Part shown: positions 18,005 through 26,733 of the stretch, in pieces
Position numbering within the stretch: the first letter of the stretch is position 1
How the letters are laid out: each line of letters opens with the position of its first letter
NCBI RefSeq assembly: GCF_011300215.1
Contig: NZ_CP049866.1
Coordinates: forward strand, 1,364,001-1,428,000
DNA: 64,000 nt
From: Nocardioides piscis
GTDB taxonomy: Bacteria; Actinomycetota; Actinomycetes; Propionibacteriales; Nocardioidaceae
Reading direction: 5' to 3'
Notes under the pieces: generated by a model
What the model saw: only the letters and a program-made list of their open reading frames with translations
Databases searched by the model: none
Told to the model about the DNA's origin: nothing
Made by a program: the position numbers and the translations under genes

Positions 18005-19345
18005 ATGACCGTCGACATCCGCGCCCGCCTCACCGAGGTCCTCCCCGGCATCCGCAAGGACCTCGAAGACCTGGTCCGCATCGAGTCCGTCTCCGCCGAC
18101 CCCGCCCGCGCCGGCGAGGTCGAGCGCAGTGCCGAGGCGACACGCGACCTGTTCGCCGCCGAGGGCTTCGACACCGAGATCGTCCGCGCCTTCGAGGGTG
18201 CCCCGCCCGCCGTGATCGCCAAGAAGGCCGGGCCCGAGGGTGCGCCGACGGTCCTGCTCTATGCCCACCACGACGTGCAGCCGGAGAACGACCACACCGA
18301 CTGGGACTCCCCGCCCTTCGAACCCACTGAGAGAGGCGACCGTCTCTACGGCCGGGGAGCGGCCGACGACAAGGCCGGGATCGCGGCCCACCTCGGCGCC
18401 GTCCGCATCTTCGGCGACGAGCTGCCCGTCAACCTGGTGATGTTCATCGAGGGCGAGGAGGAGGTCGGCTCCGACACCCTGGTCGAGCTCCTCACCACCT
18501 ACAAGGACCGCCTGGCGGCCGACGTCATCGTGATCGCCGACTCCGGCAACTGGGACATCGGCGAACCCGCGTTGACCACCAGCCTCCGAGGCCTCGTCCG
18601 GATGGACGTCGAGGTCCGCACGCTCACCCACGCCGTCCACTCCGGCATGTGGGGCGGTCTCGTGCCCGACTCGATCATGACCTTGAGCCGGCTCATCGCC
18701 AGCCTCCACGACGACGACGGCAACCTGGTGATCGAGGGCCTGCACAGCGGCCCCGCCGCCGACGTCGACTATCCCGAGGCCCGTCTGCGTGCTGAGTCCG
18801 GTGCAGCCGAGGGCGTGCAGTGGATCGGTTCTGGGTCGGCCGTCGAGCGGCTCTGGACGAAGCCTGCATTGAGCATCACCGGCCTCGACGCGCCCAAGGT
18901 CGAGGGCGCCTCCAACACCCTGGTCCCGGCCGCGCGCTGTCGGATCAGCCTCCGGGTCGCCCCGGGCGACACGACGGCCAACGCCGTTGAGTGCCTCCAG
19001 CGCCACCTCGAGAAGCACGTCGCGTGGGGCGCGACCCTCGACACGGTCGTCGTCGACACCGGGGAGGCGACCCGGATCGACGCCACCGGTCCTGCCTACG
19101 ACGCTGCCCGGGCTGCGTTCGCCGAGGCATGGGACGGCACCGCGCCGGTCGACATGGGCGTCGGCGGGTCCATCCCCTTCATCGCGGAGTTCCTCGAGGC
19201 GTTCCCGCAGGCGAGCGTGCTGGTCACGGGTGTGGAGGACCCCGACACACGGGCCCACGGCGCCAACGAGGGCTTGCACCTCGCGGAGTTCGAGAAGGTC
19301 GTGCTCGCCGAGGCGCTGCTGCTGCGCAACGTCGGGCAGCTCTGA
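18005..19345 (+). CDS. M20-family dipeptidase / metallopeptidase
   Basis: 446 residues of the M20 (ArgE/DapE/carnosinase) family. Zinc-binding and catalytic elements are clear: LLYAHHDVQP (His and Asp), YGRGAADDKAG (bridging Asp), IEGEEEVGS (catalytic Glu and Glu ligand) and a late HGANEGLHLAEF (last His). The dimerisation lid lies between about residues 200 and 320. Likely a cytoplasmic dipeptidase. Followed after 15 bases by a palindromic element. Confidence 0.9.
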   Translation: MTVDIRARLTEVLPGIRKDLEDLVRIESVSADPARAGEVERSAEATRDLFAAEGFDTEIVRAFEGAPPAVIAKKAGPEGAPTVLLYAHHDVQPENDHTDWDSPPFEPTERGDRLYGRGAADDKAGIAAHLGAVRIFGDELPVNLVMFIEGEEEVGSDTLVELLTTYKDRLAADVIVIADSGNWDIGEPALTTSLRGLVRMDVEVRTLTHAVHSGMWGGLVPDSIMTLSRLIASLHDDDGNLVIEGLHSGPAADVDYPEARLRAESGAAEGVQWIGSGSAVERLWTKPALSITGLDAPKVEGASNTLVPAARCRISLRVAPGDTTANAVECLQRHLEKHVAWGATLDTVVVDTGEATRIDATGPAYDAARAAFAEAWDGTAPVDMGVGGSIPFIAEFLEAFPQASVLVTGVEDPDTRAHGANEGLHLAEFEKVVLAEALLLRNVGQL

Positions 19346-19360
19346 GCGCGGCCTCTATCG

Positions 19361-19425
19361 GGGTAGTTCAGGACAACATGGTCGTTGGAGGCCGCCCGCA
19401 ACGACACTCTTGTCCTGAACTACCC
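19361..19425. repeat. palindromic element, family B, copy 1
   Basis: 65-bp hairpin-forming element. Perfect 16-bp outer arms GGGTAGTTCAGGACAA (19361-19376) and TTGTCCTGAACTACCC (19410-19425), and inner arms GTCGTTG (19381-19387) / CAACGAC (19399-19405). Related copies lie at 49469 and 59601. It sits between the M20 peptidase stop and the purF promoter. Confidence 0.88.
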
Positions 19426-19516
19426 GCCGATCCTGTCCTCGGCCACCGTCCGCCCCGCAGGCGGCCAGCCCGTCCACCCCGGTGCTCGCCGGTTCGGGCC
19501 AGGGCCCGGGCGCGCC

Positions 19517-19522
19517 TAGACT
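19517..19522 (+). promoter_or_regulatory. leaderless -10 hexamer of purF (TAGACT)
   Basis: TAGACT, 7 bases, then the GTG start of purF at 19530. Confidence 0.6.
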
Positions 19523-19529
19523 GACGCCC

Positions 19530-21056
19530 GTGCCTCAGCCGACCAGCCGGAAGGGCGGCGACGGCCGCCTCACCGCGGCCATCGACCCCCACGACCAGGG
19601 CCCCCAGGACGCCTGTGGCGTCTTCGGCGTCTGGGCCCCCGGCGAGGACGTCGCCAAGCTGACCTACTACGGCCTCTATGCCCTCCAGCACCGTGGCCAG
19701 GAGTCGGCCGGCATCGCGGTCAGCAACGGTCGCCAGATCCTGGTCTACAAGGACATGGGCCTGGTCTCGCAGGTCTTCGACGAGTCCACCCTGGCCTCGC
19801 TCAAGGGGCACCTCGCGGTCGGGCACGCGCGCTACTCGACCACCGGCGCCAGCACCTGGCACAACGCCCAGCCCACCTTCCACCCCACCGCCACCGGCTC
19901 CATCGCGCTCGCCCACAACGGCAACCTGATCAACACCGCCGAGCTGGCCGAGATGGTCGCCAGCGGTGAGTCCGAGGGACTCCTCGACCTCAAGGTGCGG
20001 ATGCCGGCCACCGCCACCAACGACACCTCGGTGGTCACCGAGCTGCTGGCCCACCACCCCGGCCAGACGGTCGAGGAGCGGGCCGCCGAGCTGCTGCCCC
20101 AGATCGAGGGCGCCTACTCCTTCATCTGGATGGACGAGCACACGCTGTATGCCGCTCGCGACCCCCAAGGCATCCGGCCCCTGGTCCTCGGACGGCTCGA
20201 GCGCGGCTGGGTCGTCGCCTCCGAGACCGCAGCCCTGGACATCGTGGGGGCCTCGTTCATCCGGGAGATCGAGCCGGGTGAGCTGATCGCCGTCGACGAG
20301 AACGGCCTGCGCACCCAGCGGTTCGCCGAGGCGGCGCCGAAGCACTGCCTGTTCGAGTTCGTCTATCTCGCCCGCCCCGACACGATCATGGTCAGCCAGC
20401 GGGTGCACAGCGTGCGCGTCGAGATCGGCCGCCGCCTGGCCAAGGCGTTCCCGGCCGACGCCGACCTCGTCATACCCGTGCCTGAGTCCGGCACCCCGAG
20501 CGCCATCGGCTATGCGGAGGCCTCCGGCATCCCCTACGGCATGGGCCTGGTCAAGAACTCCTACGTCGGCCGCACCTTCATCCAGCCGAGCCAGACGATC
20601 CGCCAGCTCGGCATCCGGCTCAAGCTCAACCCGCTGCGCGACGTCATCGAGGGCAAGCGCCTGGTCGTGGTCGACGACTCGATCGTCCGCGGCAACACCC
20701 AGCGCTCACTGGTGCGGATGCTGCGGGAGGCGGGTGCGCGCGAGGTGCACGTGAGGATCTCGTCCCCGCCGGTGAAGTGGCCGTGCTTCTACGGCATCGA
20801 CTTCGCCACCCGGGCCGAGCTCATCGCCAACGGCCTCACCACCGACGAGATCTGCCGTTCCATCGACGCCGACTCGCTGGGCTACATCGATCTCGACGAC
20901 CTCATCGAGGCCACGTCGGTCCCCAAGCCCGACCTGTGCCGGGCCTGCTTCGACGGGGTCTACCCGATCGAGCTGCCCGACGCCGACCGGCTGGGCAAGC
21001 ACCTGCTCGAGGTGCCCGCCGACGCGACTGCGCTGCCTGTCCTCAACAACCCCTGA
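19530..21056 (+). CDS. purF: amidophosphoribosyltransferase
   Basis: 508 residues. It catalyses the first committed step of purine synthesis, PRPP plus glutamine to phosphoribosylamine. The N-terminal-nucleophile glutaminase begins at Cys29 (DACGVFGV), implying a 28-residue propeptide removed on maturation. The PRPP-binding loop is RLVVVDDSIVRGNTQ. PDLCRACFDGVYP near the C-terminus matches the Cys ligands of the 4Fe-4S cluster in the B. subtilis-type enzyme. The start is set by the leaderless promoter hexamer. Confidence 0.95.
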   Translation: MPQPTSRKGGDGRLTAAIDPHDQGPQDACGVFGVWAPGEDVAKLTYYGLYALQHRGQESAGIAVSNGRQILVYKDMGLVSQVFDESTLASLKGHLAVGHARYSTTGASTWHNAQPTFHPTATGSIALAHNGNLINTAELAEMVASGESEGLLDLKVRMPATATNDTSVVTELLAHHPGQTVEERAAELLPQIEGAYSFIWMDEHTLYAARDPQGIRPLVLGRLERGWVVASETAALDIVGASFIREIEPGELIAVDENGLRTQRFAEAAPKHCLFEFVYLARPDTIMVSQRVHSVRVEIGRRLAKAFPADADLVIPVPESGTPSAIGYAEASGIPYGMGLVKNSYVGRTFIQPSQTIRQLGIRLKLNPLRDVIEGKRLVVVDDSIVRGNTQRSLVRMLREAGAREVHVRISSPPVKWPCFYGIDFATRAELIANGLTTDEICRSIDADSLGYIDLDDLIEATSVPKPDLCRACFDGVYPIELPDADRLGKHLLEVPADATALPVLNNP

Positions 21057-21095
21057 CGGCTCGACCCCGAACCGATCGACGCGAGTGGAGACCAC

Positions 21096-22157
21096 GTGAC
21101 CGACCTTCCCACCAGTGGTGCCTATGCCGAGGCCGGCGTGTCGATCGAGGCCGCCGACCGCGCGATCGACCTGATGAAGGGCTGGGTGGAGAAGGCCCGC
21201 CGGCCCGAGATGATCGGTGGGCTCGGCGGGTTCGCCGGGCTCTTCGACGCCACGGCACTGACCAGGTTCGAGCGCCCGTTGCTCGCCACGTCGACCGACG
21301 GTGTCGGCACCAAGGTCGCCATCGCCCAGCAGATGGACGTCCACGACACGATCGGCTTCGACCTCGTCGGGATGGTCGTCGACGACCTCGTGGTGTGCGG
21401 GGCCGAGCCGCTCTTCATGACCGACTACATCGCCACCGGCCGGGTCGTGCCCGAACGGATCGCGGCGATCGTCAAGGGCATCGCCGAGGCCTGCGTGGTC
21501 GCCGGCTGCGCGCTCATCGGCGGCGAGACGGCCGAGCACCCGGGACTGCTCGACCCCGACGAGTACGACGTCGCCGGGGCAGCGACCGGCGTCGTCGAGG
21601 CCGACCGGCTGCTCGGCCCGGGCCGCGTGCGACCTGGTGACGTGGTGCTGGCCATGGGCTCCAGCGGCCTGCACTCCAACGGCTACTCCCTCGTGCGTCA
21701 CGTCCTGCTCAACACCGCCGGCTGGGCCCTGGACCGCGACGTCGACGTCCTCGGGCGCACCCTGGGCGAGGAGCTCCTCGAGCCGACCCGCATCTATGCC
21801 CGGGCCTGCCTCGACCTGGCGGACGGCGTCGAGGTGCACGCGATGTCGCACGTCACCGGCGGGGGACTCGCGGCCAACCTCGAGCGGGTCATGCCGGTCG
21901 AGCTCAGCGCGACGCTCGACCGCGCCACCTGGAGCCTGCCGCCCGTCTTCTCGCTGGTCGCCGACGTCGGCGGAGTCTCCCGCGAGGACCTCGAGGCGAC
22001 GCTCAACTGCGGCGTCGGGATGGTCGCTCTGCTGGCCCCGGAGGCGGCCGACGTCGCGATCACGCTGCTGGCCCGCCACGACATCCCGGCGTGGGTGGCC
22101 GGCGAGGTCCGTGAGGGCGGAGACGGCCGGGTGACGCTCACCGGGGACCACCGCTGA
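21096..22157 (+). CDS. purM: phosphoribosylformylglycinamidine cyclo-ligase (AIR synthetase)
   Basis: 353-residue PurM, which closes the imidazole ring using ATP. Family segments: YAEAGVSIEAADRAIDLMK, ATSTDGVGTKVAIAQQMD, DLVVCGAEPLFMTDYIA, LIGGETAEHPGLL and HVTGGGLAANLERVMP. GTG start at 21096 with GGAG 5 bases upstream. It is 39 bases after purF and is probably in the same transcript. Confidence 0.96.
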   Translation: MTDLPTSGAYAEAGVSIEAADRAIDLMKGWVEKARRPEMIGGLGGFAGLFDATALTRFERPLLATSTDGVGTKVAIAQQMDVHDTIGFDLVGMVVDDLVVCGAEPLFMTDYIATGRVVPERIAAIVKGIAEACVVAGCALIGGETAEHPGLLDPDEYDVAGAATGVVEADRLLGPGRVRPGDVVLAMGSSGLHSNGYSLVRHVLLNTAGWALDRDVDVLGRTLGEELLEPTRIYARACLDLADGVEVHAMSHVTGGGLAANLERVMPVELSATLDRATWSLPPVFSLVADVGGVSREDLEATLNCGVGMVALLAPEAADVAITLLARHDIPAWVAGEVREGGDGRVTLTGDHR

Positions 22158-22302
22158 CGCTGCCGACCTGAGAATCTCATGGGTTTACGGCGCCCCGACG
22201 TGCGGGAACACCCAGGCAGCAGGTAGCGTTGCACCCACGAGAAATCTTATGGATAGTCCGGGCGCCTCGTTGCCCCGGCCGAGTTGCGAGGGGGCTGACC
22301 CT
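22158..22302 (+). promoter_or_regulatory. A+T-richer upstream region of the DUF3073 gene
   Basis: Contains two similar direct sequences, GAGAATCTCATGG (from 22172) and GAGAAATCTTATGG (from 22238), the first being a perfect GAGA-A-TCTC palindrome. A TAGCGT hexamer near 22221 could be a -10. The leader would be about 70 bases with a GAGGGGG ribosome-binding site. No regulator can be named. Confidence 0.35.
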
Positions 22303-22488
22303 ATGGGGCGCGGCCGAGCTAAAGCCAAGCAGACGAAGGTCGCACGCGACCTGAAGTACCGCACGCACGAGACGGACTTCGGGGCGCTCGCCAGTGAGTT
22401 GCACGGCGACAGTGGCAAGCAGCAGGACGAGGTGGATCCCGAGGTGCTCGAGAAGTGGTCCGACGTCATCGAGCCCTCGCGCGACTGA
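22303..22488 (+). CDS. DUF3073 small basic protein
   Basis: 61 residues starting MGRGRAKAKQTKVARDLKY, the hallmark of the actinobacterial DUF3073 family. The N-terminal half is strongly basic and the C-terminal half acidic (DEVDPEVLEKWSDVI). Function unknown. An in-frame upstream ATG at 22249 is rejected because homologs start at MGRG. In Streptomyces the same gene stands between purM and valine dehydrogenase, as here. Confidence 0.88.
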   Translation: MGRGRAKAKQTKVARDLKYRTHETDFGALASELHGDSGKQQDEVDPEVLEKWSDVIEPSRD

Positions 22489-22504
22489 CGCAGCTGCTCT
22501 GAGC

Positions 22505-22542
22505 CGAGGTCGATGACCCGAAGGACCGGGTCACCGACCTCG
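22505..22542. terminator. bidirectional terminator hairpin
   Basis: Stem CGAGGTCG-A-TGACCCG / CGGGTCA-C-CGACCTCG with one mismatch and a 6-base loop, between convergent DUF3073 and valine dehydrogenase genes. Confidence 0.75.
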
Positions 22543-22553
22543 CCGTACGAGGA

Positions 22554-23627
22554 TCAGGGCAGCCACACGCCGCGGAGCCGTCCGACGTCGCGCATGCGAC
22601 GCTCGGCGAGCCGGTCGGCCGCGATGGCCGGCGGCACGCCCTCGGCGCGAGCGATCTCGAACACGGTCCTGGTCGTGTCGAAGATGCCGGCAGCGCGCTG
22701 CTTGGCACGCTCGAACGAGAAGCCCTCGAGCTCGTCGGCGACCTGGATCAGGCCGCCGGCGTTGACGCAGTAGTCGGGCGCGTAGAGGATCCCGCGGTCC
22801 TCGAGCTGCTTCTCGACGCCCGGGTGCGCGAGCTGGTTGTTGGCGGCGCCGCAGACGATCTCGGCGCTCAGCGCGTCGACCACCTCGTCGGTGAGCGCGT
22901 TGCCGAGGGCGCACGGCGCATAGACGTCGATCGGTGAGGACACGAGCGCCTGCGTGGAGGCGACGACGTCGACCTGGGGGAACTCCTCGCGGACCGCCTC
23001 GACCGAGGGCGCGTGCACGTCGGTGACGACGACGCTCGCGCCGTCCTCGATCAGGTAGCGGACCAGGTGTCGTCCGACCTTGCCCACGCCTGCGACGCCG
23101 ACGGTCCGACCCGCCAGGGTGTCGGTGCCCCACGTGGCCACGGCCGCGGCGCGCATGCCCTGGAAGACGCCGAAGGCAGTCAGCACCGAGCTGTCGCCCG
23201 CACCGCCGTGGGCGACGGTGCGGCCGGTCACGAAGTCGCACTCGCGAGCGATGTGGTCCATGTCGGCCGAGAACGTGCCGACGTCGCAGGCGGTGTAGTA
23301 GCGACCGTTGAGCGACTGGACGAAGCGGCCATAGGCGCGGAGCAGCGCCTCGGTCTTGAGCGCAGCCGGGTCGCCGATGATGACGGCCTTGCCGCCGCCG
23401 AGGTCGAGACCGGCGAGCGCCGCCTTGTAGGACATCCCTCGCGAGAGGGCGAGAACGTCCTCGATCGCCGCGTCCGTGGACGGGTAGGGATAGAACCTGG
23501 TGCCGCCGAGGGCCGGGCCGAGGGCGGTGGAGTGGATGGCGATGATCGCCCGGAGGCCCGTCGCCTCGTCGTTGGCGAAGACCACCTGCTCGTGCTCGTG
23601 ACCGAGCTCGAAGACGTCAACAGACAT
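22554..23627 (-). CDS. vdh: Leu/Phe/Val dehydrogenase (valine dehydrogenase)
   Basis: 357-residue NAD-dependent amino acid dehydrogenase. It oxidatively deaminates branched-chain amino acids, feeding catabolism and precursor supply. Motifs: [33 protein letters not shown] with both catalytic lysines, the Rossmann [14 protein letters not shown], and [11 protein letters not shown]. Start ATG 23627 has AAGGA 8 bases upstream; homologs begin near this methionine. Synteny with Streptomyces supports vdh, but substrate preference among Val, Leu and Phe cannot be read. Confidence 0.88.
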   Translation of the reverse strand: MSVDVFELGHEHEQVVFANDEATGLRAIIAIHSTALGPALGGTRFYPYPSTDAAIEDVLALSRGMSYKAALAGLDLGGGKAVIIGDPAALKTEALLRAYGRFVQSLNGRYYTACDVGTFSADMDHIARECDFVTGRTVAHGGAGDSSVLTAFGVFQGMRAAAVATWGTDTLAGRTVGVAGVGKVGRHLVRYLIEDGASVVVTDVHAPSVEAVREEFPQVDVVASTQALVSSPIDVYAPCALGNALTDEVVDALSAEIVCGAANNQLAHPGVEKQLEDRGILYAPDYCVNAGGLIQVADELEGFSFERAKQRAAGIFDTTRTVFEIARAEGVPPAIAADRLAERRMRDVGRLRGVWLP

Positions 23628-23720
23628 GGGTGCTGTCCTTATTTCTCTCGTGGGTGCGACCACGCGGTGGCGCGGCCTGGTCGAGCGACCACATGGGTGG
23701 TGACCGCTGTCACATCCAGC

Positions 23721-25040
23721 CTAGACGCGCCCGGTCTCCCGTTGCACGACGAGGTCGCCGTGGGTGCCGTAGCCGAGCAGCCGTCCGCCCGTGGGTCGAC
23801 CGTTGAAGGTGAGCATGAGCCAGCCGTCCTCGGTCTCGACCAGCGTGGGCCAGGGCAGGTTCGTCGGGTATGCCGCCGCCAGCTCGCCCACCTCGCGCAG
23901 GTCGAGGTCGAAGACCGGGTGGCGCCGGCGCTGTCCACGTCGTCCCGCCGGACCGTCACTGGCCAGGACCCGCCACTGGCCGTCGATCTTCACCAGGGTC
24001 GTCCCCTCGGTGGCTCGACGGTCGGTCGCGGCCGCGCGCAGCGAGAGCTCCTCGAGCCTGCGGCCGCTCGCGAGCGCTGGATGGAACCGGAAGAACTTCC
24101 GGGCGCTGGCGAAGCCGACGAGCCACTCGTGCCCGGTGTGCACGAGGTGCGGGTCCCACACCCCGACGGAGCGGAAGCCGTCGGTGGGCAGGGGCAGCTC
24201 CTCGGTGTCGAGAACGTGGACGCCTGTCGTCACGTCACTGCGGGTGCGAGCGATCGTGGCCCGCACCGAGCGCTTCGGGTCGGCGTGCCGGAAGTCGCCC
24301 CAGGTGCTGGTGGCGACCAGCCAGCCGTCACCGTCGCGGACGACGTGGGTGGCGTGGTCGCCATACACGCCGGGACGGTCGGGACGCCGGAACCACAGGT
24401 CGCTGCGGTGCTCGAGGTCGAAGGAGTCGGGGTCGAACGACCACACCGACGTGTGGGCCGTGGCGAAGAAGCCGGGCCCGGCGGAGGTGGCGCTGATCAG
24501 CAGCCGGGCTCGGTCACGCACCGGGCTGCCGTCGCGTGCGGTCACGAGCCTGATGTCGCGCAGGCCGAGCTGCCCGAACCGTCCCGCCGTCGCCGGAGCG
24601 CTGCACTCGACCTGCAGGCCGGCGAGAAGTGCCTCGTCGTGCACGTCGACGCGGGTCGCGGGGTCGGCGAGGTCGATCCTCGCCCGCCCGACCCAGCGCT
24701 CGGCCTCGCAGGTGAGCAGAGTGAGCTGCGTGCCTGTCAGTGTCAGCGCCATGGCGCTCGGCTCCTGGTCGCAGCGGCCGTGCCTGCGGCTGCGATGGGT
24801 CGATGTCCGGCCGGCGTGGTCGAACACCAGCGCCGCGTGCCCACGCGCGACGCTGCCCGCCAGGCGGTGGTCGCCGAGCCGGAAGGCGAGTGTCCCCTCG
24901 CCGCCCGGCATCACGACCGTTGCTCCCGGCGCGGGCATCGGCATCGGATGGGCTCCGGCCACCGGCAGGTCGATCGAGGACCCGGGTGCGAGGAGGTCGA
25001 TCGGCCGAAGTCGCCGCACGATCTCGAGGCGGGGGAGCAC
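23721..25040 (-). CDS. conserved hypothetical protein, possibly beta-propeller
   Basis: 439 residues, not recognised with certainty. No signal peptide or membrane segment. Repeated blade-like strands with Trp/Asp turns (SVWSFDPDSFDLEHRSDLWF, GDHATHVVRDGDGWLVATS, GVWDPHLVHTGHEWLVGF, LPWPTLVETEDGWLMLTF) suggest a five-bladed propeller such as in GH32/43 proteins, but the catalytic acids cannot be assigned. GTG start at 25040; an internal start is possible. It lies alone between vdh and the tRNA group. Confidence 0.6.
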   Translation of the reverse strand: MLPRLEIVRRLRPIDLLAPGSSIDLPVAGAHPMPMPAPGATVVMPGGEGTLAFRLGDHRLAGSVARGHAALVFDHAGRTSTHRSRRHGRCDQEPSAMALTLTGTQLTLLTCEAERWVGRARIDLADPATRVDVHDEALLAGLQVECSAPATAGRFGQLGLRDIRLVTARDGSPVRDRARLLISATSAGPGFFATAHTSVWSFDPDSFDLEHRSDLWFRRPDRPGVYGDHATHVVRDGDGWLVATSTWGDFRHADPKRSVRATIARTRSDVTTGVHVLDTEELPLPTDGFRSVGVWDPHLVHTGHEWLVGFASARKFFRFHPALASGRRLEELSLRAAATDRRATEGTTLVKIDGQWRVLASDGPAGRRGQRRRHPVFDLDLREVGELAAAYPTNLPWPTLVETEDGWLMLTFNGRPTGGRLLGYGTHGDLVVQRETGRV

Positions 25041-25070
25041 CCGGTGAGTGTGTCATCGGGTGCAACGAGC

Positions 25071-25103
25071 GAAGCGCCCGGTCGGGACGTGACCGGGCGC
25101 TTC
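25071..25103 (-). terminator. terminator hairpin after tRNA-Phe
   Basis: Perfect 13-bp stem GAAGCGCCCGGTC / GACCGGGCGCTTC with a 7-base loop, 7 bases beyond the CCA end of the minus-strand tRNA. Confidence 0.7.
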
Positions 25104-25109
25104 GTCTGC

Positions 25110-25186
25110 TGGTGGCCAGGGGCGGGGTCGAACCGCCGACCTACCGATTTTCAGTCGGTCGCTCGTACCAACTGAGCTACCTGGCC
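25110..25186 (-). tRNA. tRNA-Phe (GAA)
   Basis: Complete cloverleaf on the minus strand: acceptor GGCCAGG, anticodon loop CTGAAAA giving GAA, T-arm GGTTCGACCCC, and an encoded CCA end. Confidence 0.97.
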
Positions 25187-25318
25187 AAGCGGGGGAAGAA
25201 TACATGAGGCGCTGGTCCGGTCAGGAATCCAGTCCCCGCATTTGGGCGGCTCCCCGGCCCAGCCCTATGCTGTACGACGCCTCAGCGGTCTCTGTCTCGA
25301 CAGGGTCCCGGCAGGCAG

Positions 25319-25391
25319 GCCCCCATCGTCTAGCGGCCTAGGACGTCGCCCTTTCACGGCGGTAGCACGGGTTCGAATCCCGTTGGGGGTG
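25319..25391 (+). tRNA. tRNA-Glu (TTC)
   Basis: Acceptor GCCCCCA pairs with TGGGGGT; anticodon loop CTTTCAC gives TTC; T-loop GGTTCGAATCC. CCA is not encoded. Confidence 0.97.
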
Positions 25392-25502
25392 CAGCTTCTC
25401 GCCCGGCTTCCTCTCGATTGGGAGGGGGGCTGGACGATGGGTTAGAGTTCCACCGCTTCGACAGTTGCGTCACCACCAGCAGCGTCGCGGCAGCATCATC
25501 AT

Positions 25503-25579
25503 GGCCCCGTAGCGCAGTTGGTTAGCGCGCCGCCCTGTCACGGCGGAGGCCGCGGGTTCGAGTCCCGTCGGGGTCGCCA
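25503..25579 (+). tRNA. tRNA-Asp (GTC)
   Basis: Acceptor GGCCCCG pairs with CGGGGTC; anticodon loop CTGTCAC gives GTC; T-loop GGTTCGAGTCC; CCA is encoded. Confidence 0.97.
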
Positions 25580-25581
25580 GC

Positions 25582-25610
25582 ACTGGCCCGGAGCACTGCT
25601 CCGGGCCAGT
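25582..25610 (+). terminator. terminator hairpin after tRNA-Asp
   Basis: 13-bp stem ACTGGCCCGGAGC / GCTCCGGGCCAGT with a short ACT loop, followed by CCTCATTTCG; it begins 3 bases after the tRNA. Confidence 0.8.
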
Positions 25611-25629
25611 CCTCATTTCGTCGCACGCC

Positions 25630-25635
25630 TAGGCT
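25630..25635 (+). promoter_or_regulatory. leaderless -10 hexamer (TAGGCT)
   Basis: TAGGCT, 6 bases, then GTG at 25642. Confidence 0.55.
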
Positions 25636-25641
25636 GGACGC

Positions 25642-25995
25642 GTGCCAGTTGAGCTCTCACCCGACGACTTCGATCGCTTGGTGACCGACGCGCTCGATGC
25701 CCTGCCCGACGAGGTCGCCCGCCTGGTCCACAACGTCGTGGTGCTCGTGCAACCGACGGCTCCGCCGGAGGATCCCGACCTGCTGGGCATCTATGACGGC
25801 GTTGCCCTGACCGAGCGGGCGGCCAACCACGCCGGCGACCTGCCCGACCGGATCCTGCTCTTCCGCGACAACCTCCTCGCCTTCTGCGACTCCGCCGAGC
25901 AGGTGGAGGAGGAGGTCCGCATCACCGTGGTGCACGAGATCGCCCACCACTTCGGCATCGACGATGCGCGTCTCGACGAGCTGGGCTATGCCTGA
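25642..25995 (+). CDS. zincin-like metallopeptidase family protein
   Basis: 117 residues with the zinc-binding HExxH motif in VVHEIAHHFGIDDARLDELGY, where the third ligand region follows directly. This is the minimal Zincin_1-type family common in actinobacteria and proteobacteria. The N-terminus FDRLVTDALDALPDEVARLV is also typical. Cytoplasmic; substrate unknown. Convergent with the FluC genes, with 10 bases between stops. Confidence 0.88.
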   Translation: MPVELSPDDFDRLVTDALDALPDEVARLVHNVVVLVQPTAPPEDPDLLGIYDGVALTERAANHAGDLPDRILLFRDNLLAFCDSAEQVEEEVRITVVHEIAHHFGIDDARLDELGYA

Positions 25996-26005
25996 GCCAG
26001 GCCCC

Positions 26006-26341
26006 TCACGCGACCGCTGAGCCGAGCCAGAACCCGAGGGCGCACGCCGCGAGGGCCAGCGCCACGGTCGTTGCTGCATAGGTAGGACCCAGCCGCGGCC
26101 CACGCTCCACGGACTGCACCGCGAACGAGGAGAAGGACGTGAGGGCCCCGCAGAAGCCGGTGGCGAGGAAGGCCCACGCATGGTCGCCGAGCGAGAGCGC
26201 CGCGAACAGGCCGACCAGCAACGATCCCACGGTGTTGACGAGCAGCGTCCCCGATGGCCACCGCCCATCGAGCGTGTGGGCGCAGGCATAGCGCAGGGGC
26301 GCTCCGACGGCGGCGCCCAGCGCGACGAGGAGCACGCTCAC
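26006..26341 (-). CDS. crcB: fluoride channel FluC/CrcB (second copy)
   Basis: 111 residues, four transmembrane helices. Family features: GAAVGAPLRYA at the start, LLVNTVGSLLVGLF, and GFCGALTSFSSFAV, which carries the fluoride-lining Phe/Thr/Ser residues. FluC exports fluoride as a dual-topology dimer. It overlaps the neighbouring copy by 4 bases (GTGA), and paired genes often form heterodimers. Confidence 0.92.
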   Translation of the reverse strand: MSVLLVALGAAVGAPLRYACAHTLDGRWPSGTLLVNTVGSLLVGLFAALSLGDHAWAFLATGFCGALTSFSSFAVQSVERGPRLGPTYAATTVALALAACALGFWLGSAVA

Positions 26342-26733
26342 GTGAGGGCGTCCGCTGGCTCGGGGCGGTGTGAAAGGCGTCGCCCGGCGAAGGCCGCAAG
26401 CATCGCCACCGCGAGGGTGCCGCCGACATACAGGCCCGCCAGCGCGAGGTCACCGGCCGTCGCCAGCGCGCGTGCCTGGTCGGCGTAGGTGGAGACGGTC
26501 GTGAAGCCGCCGAGCAGGCCCGGTCCGGCGAAGAGGGTCACCAGGTGGTTGCGGCCGTCGATCAGGGGGAGCAGGCCGAGGGCGAAGCACCCCACGACGT
26601 TGATGGCGAAGGTCGTCCACGGGAATCCGGGGCCGTCCGCGACGCCGAGACCGAGACCCCAGCGGAGTGCAGCTCCCACGGCGGCGCCCGCGGCGACGAC
26701 GACGAGGTCGCCAGGTCGGAGCGGGGCGCTCAC
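26338..26733 (-). CDS. crcB: fluoride channel FluC/CrcB (first copy)
   Basis: 131 residues with four hydrophobic helices, GAAVGAALRWGLG, TTFAINVVGCFALGLL and GLLGGFTTVSTYADQA. The GTG start at 26733 overlaps the stop of the upstream regulator gene by 4 bases and its own stop overlaps the second copy by 4 bases, so the three genes are translationally coupled. A much longer open frame extends upstream but overlaps the regulator gene in another frame. Confidence 0.9.
   Translation of the reverse strand: MSAPLRPGDLVVVAAGAAVGAALRWGLGLGVADGPGFPWTTFAINVVGCFALGLLPLIDGRNHLVTLFAGPGLLGGFTTVSTYADQARALATAGDLALAGLYVGGTLAVAMLAAFAGRRLSHRPEPADALT

Noticed and set aside
23013..25175. 720-codon plus-strand open frame across vdh, the propeller-like gene and tRNA-Phe
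   Set aside because: Runs antisense through vdh and through a tRNA, so it cannot be a real gene of that length.
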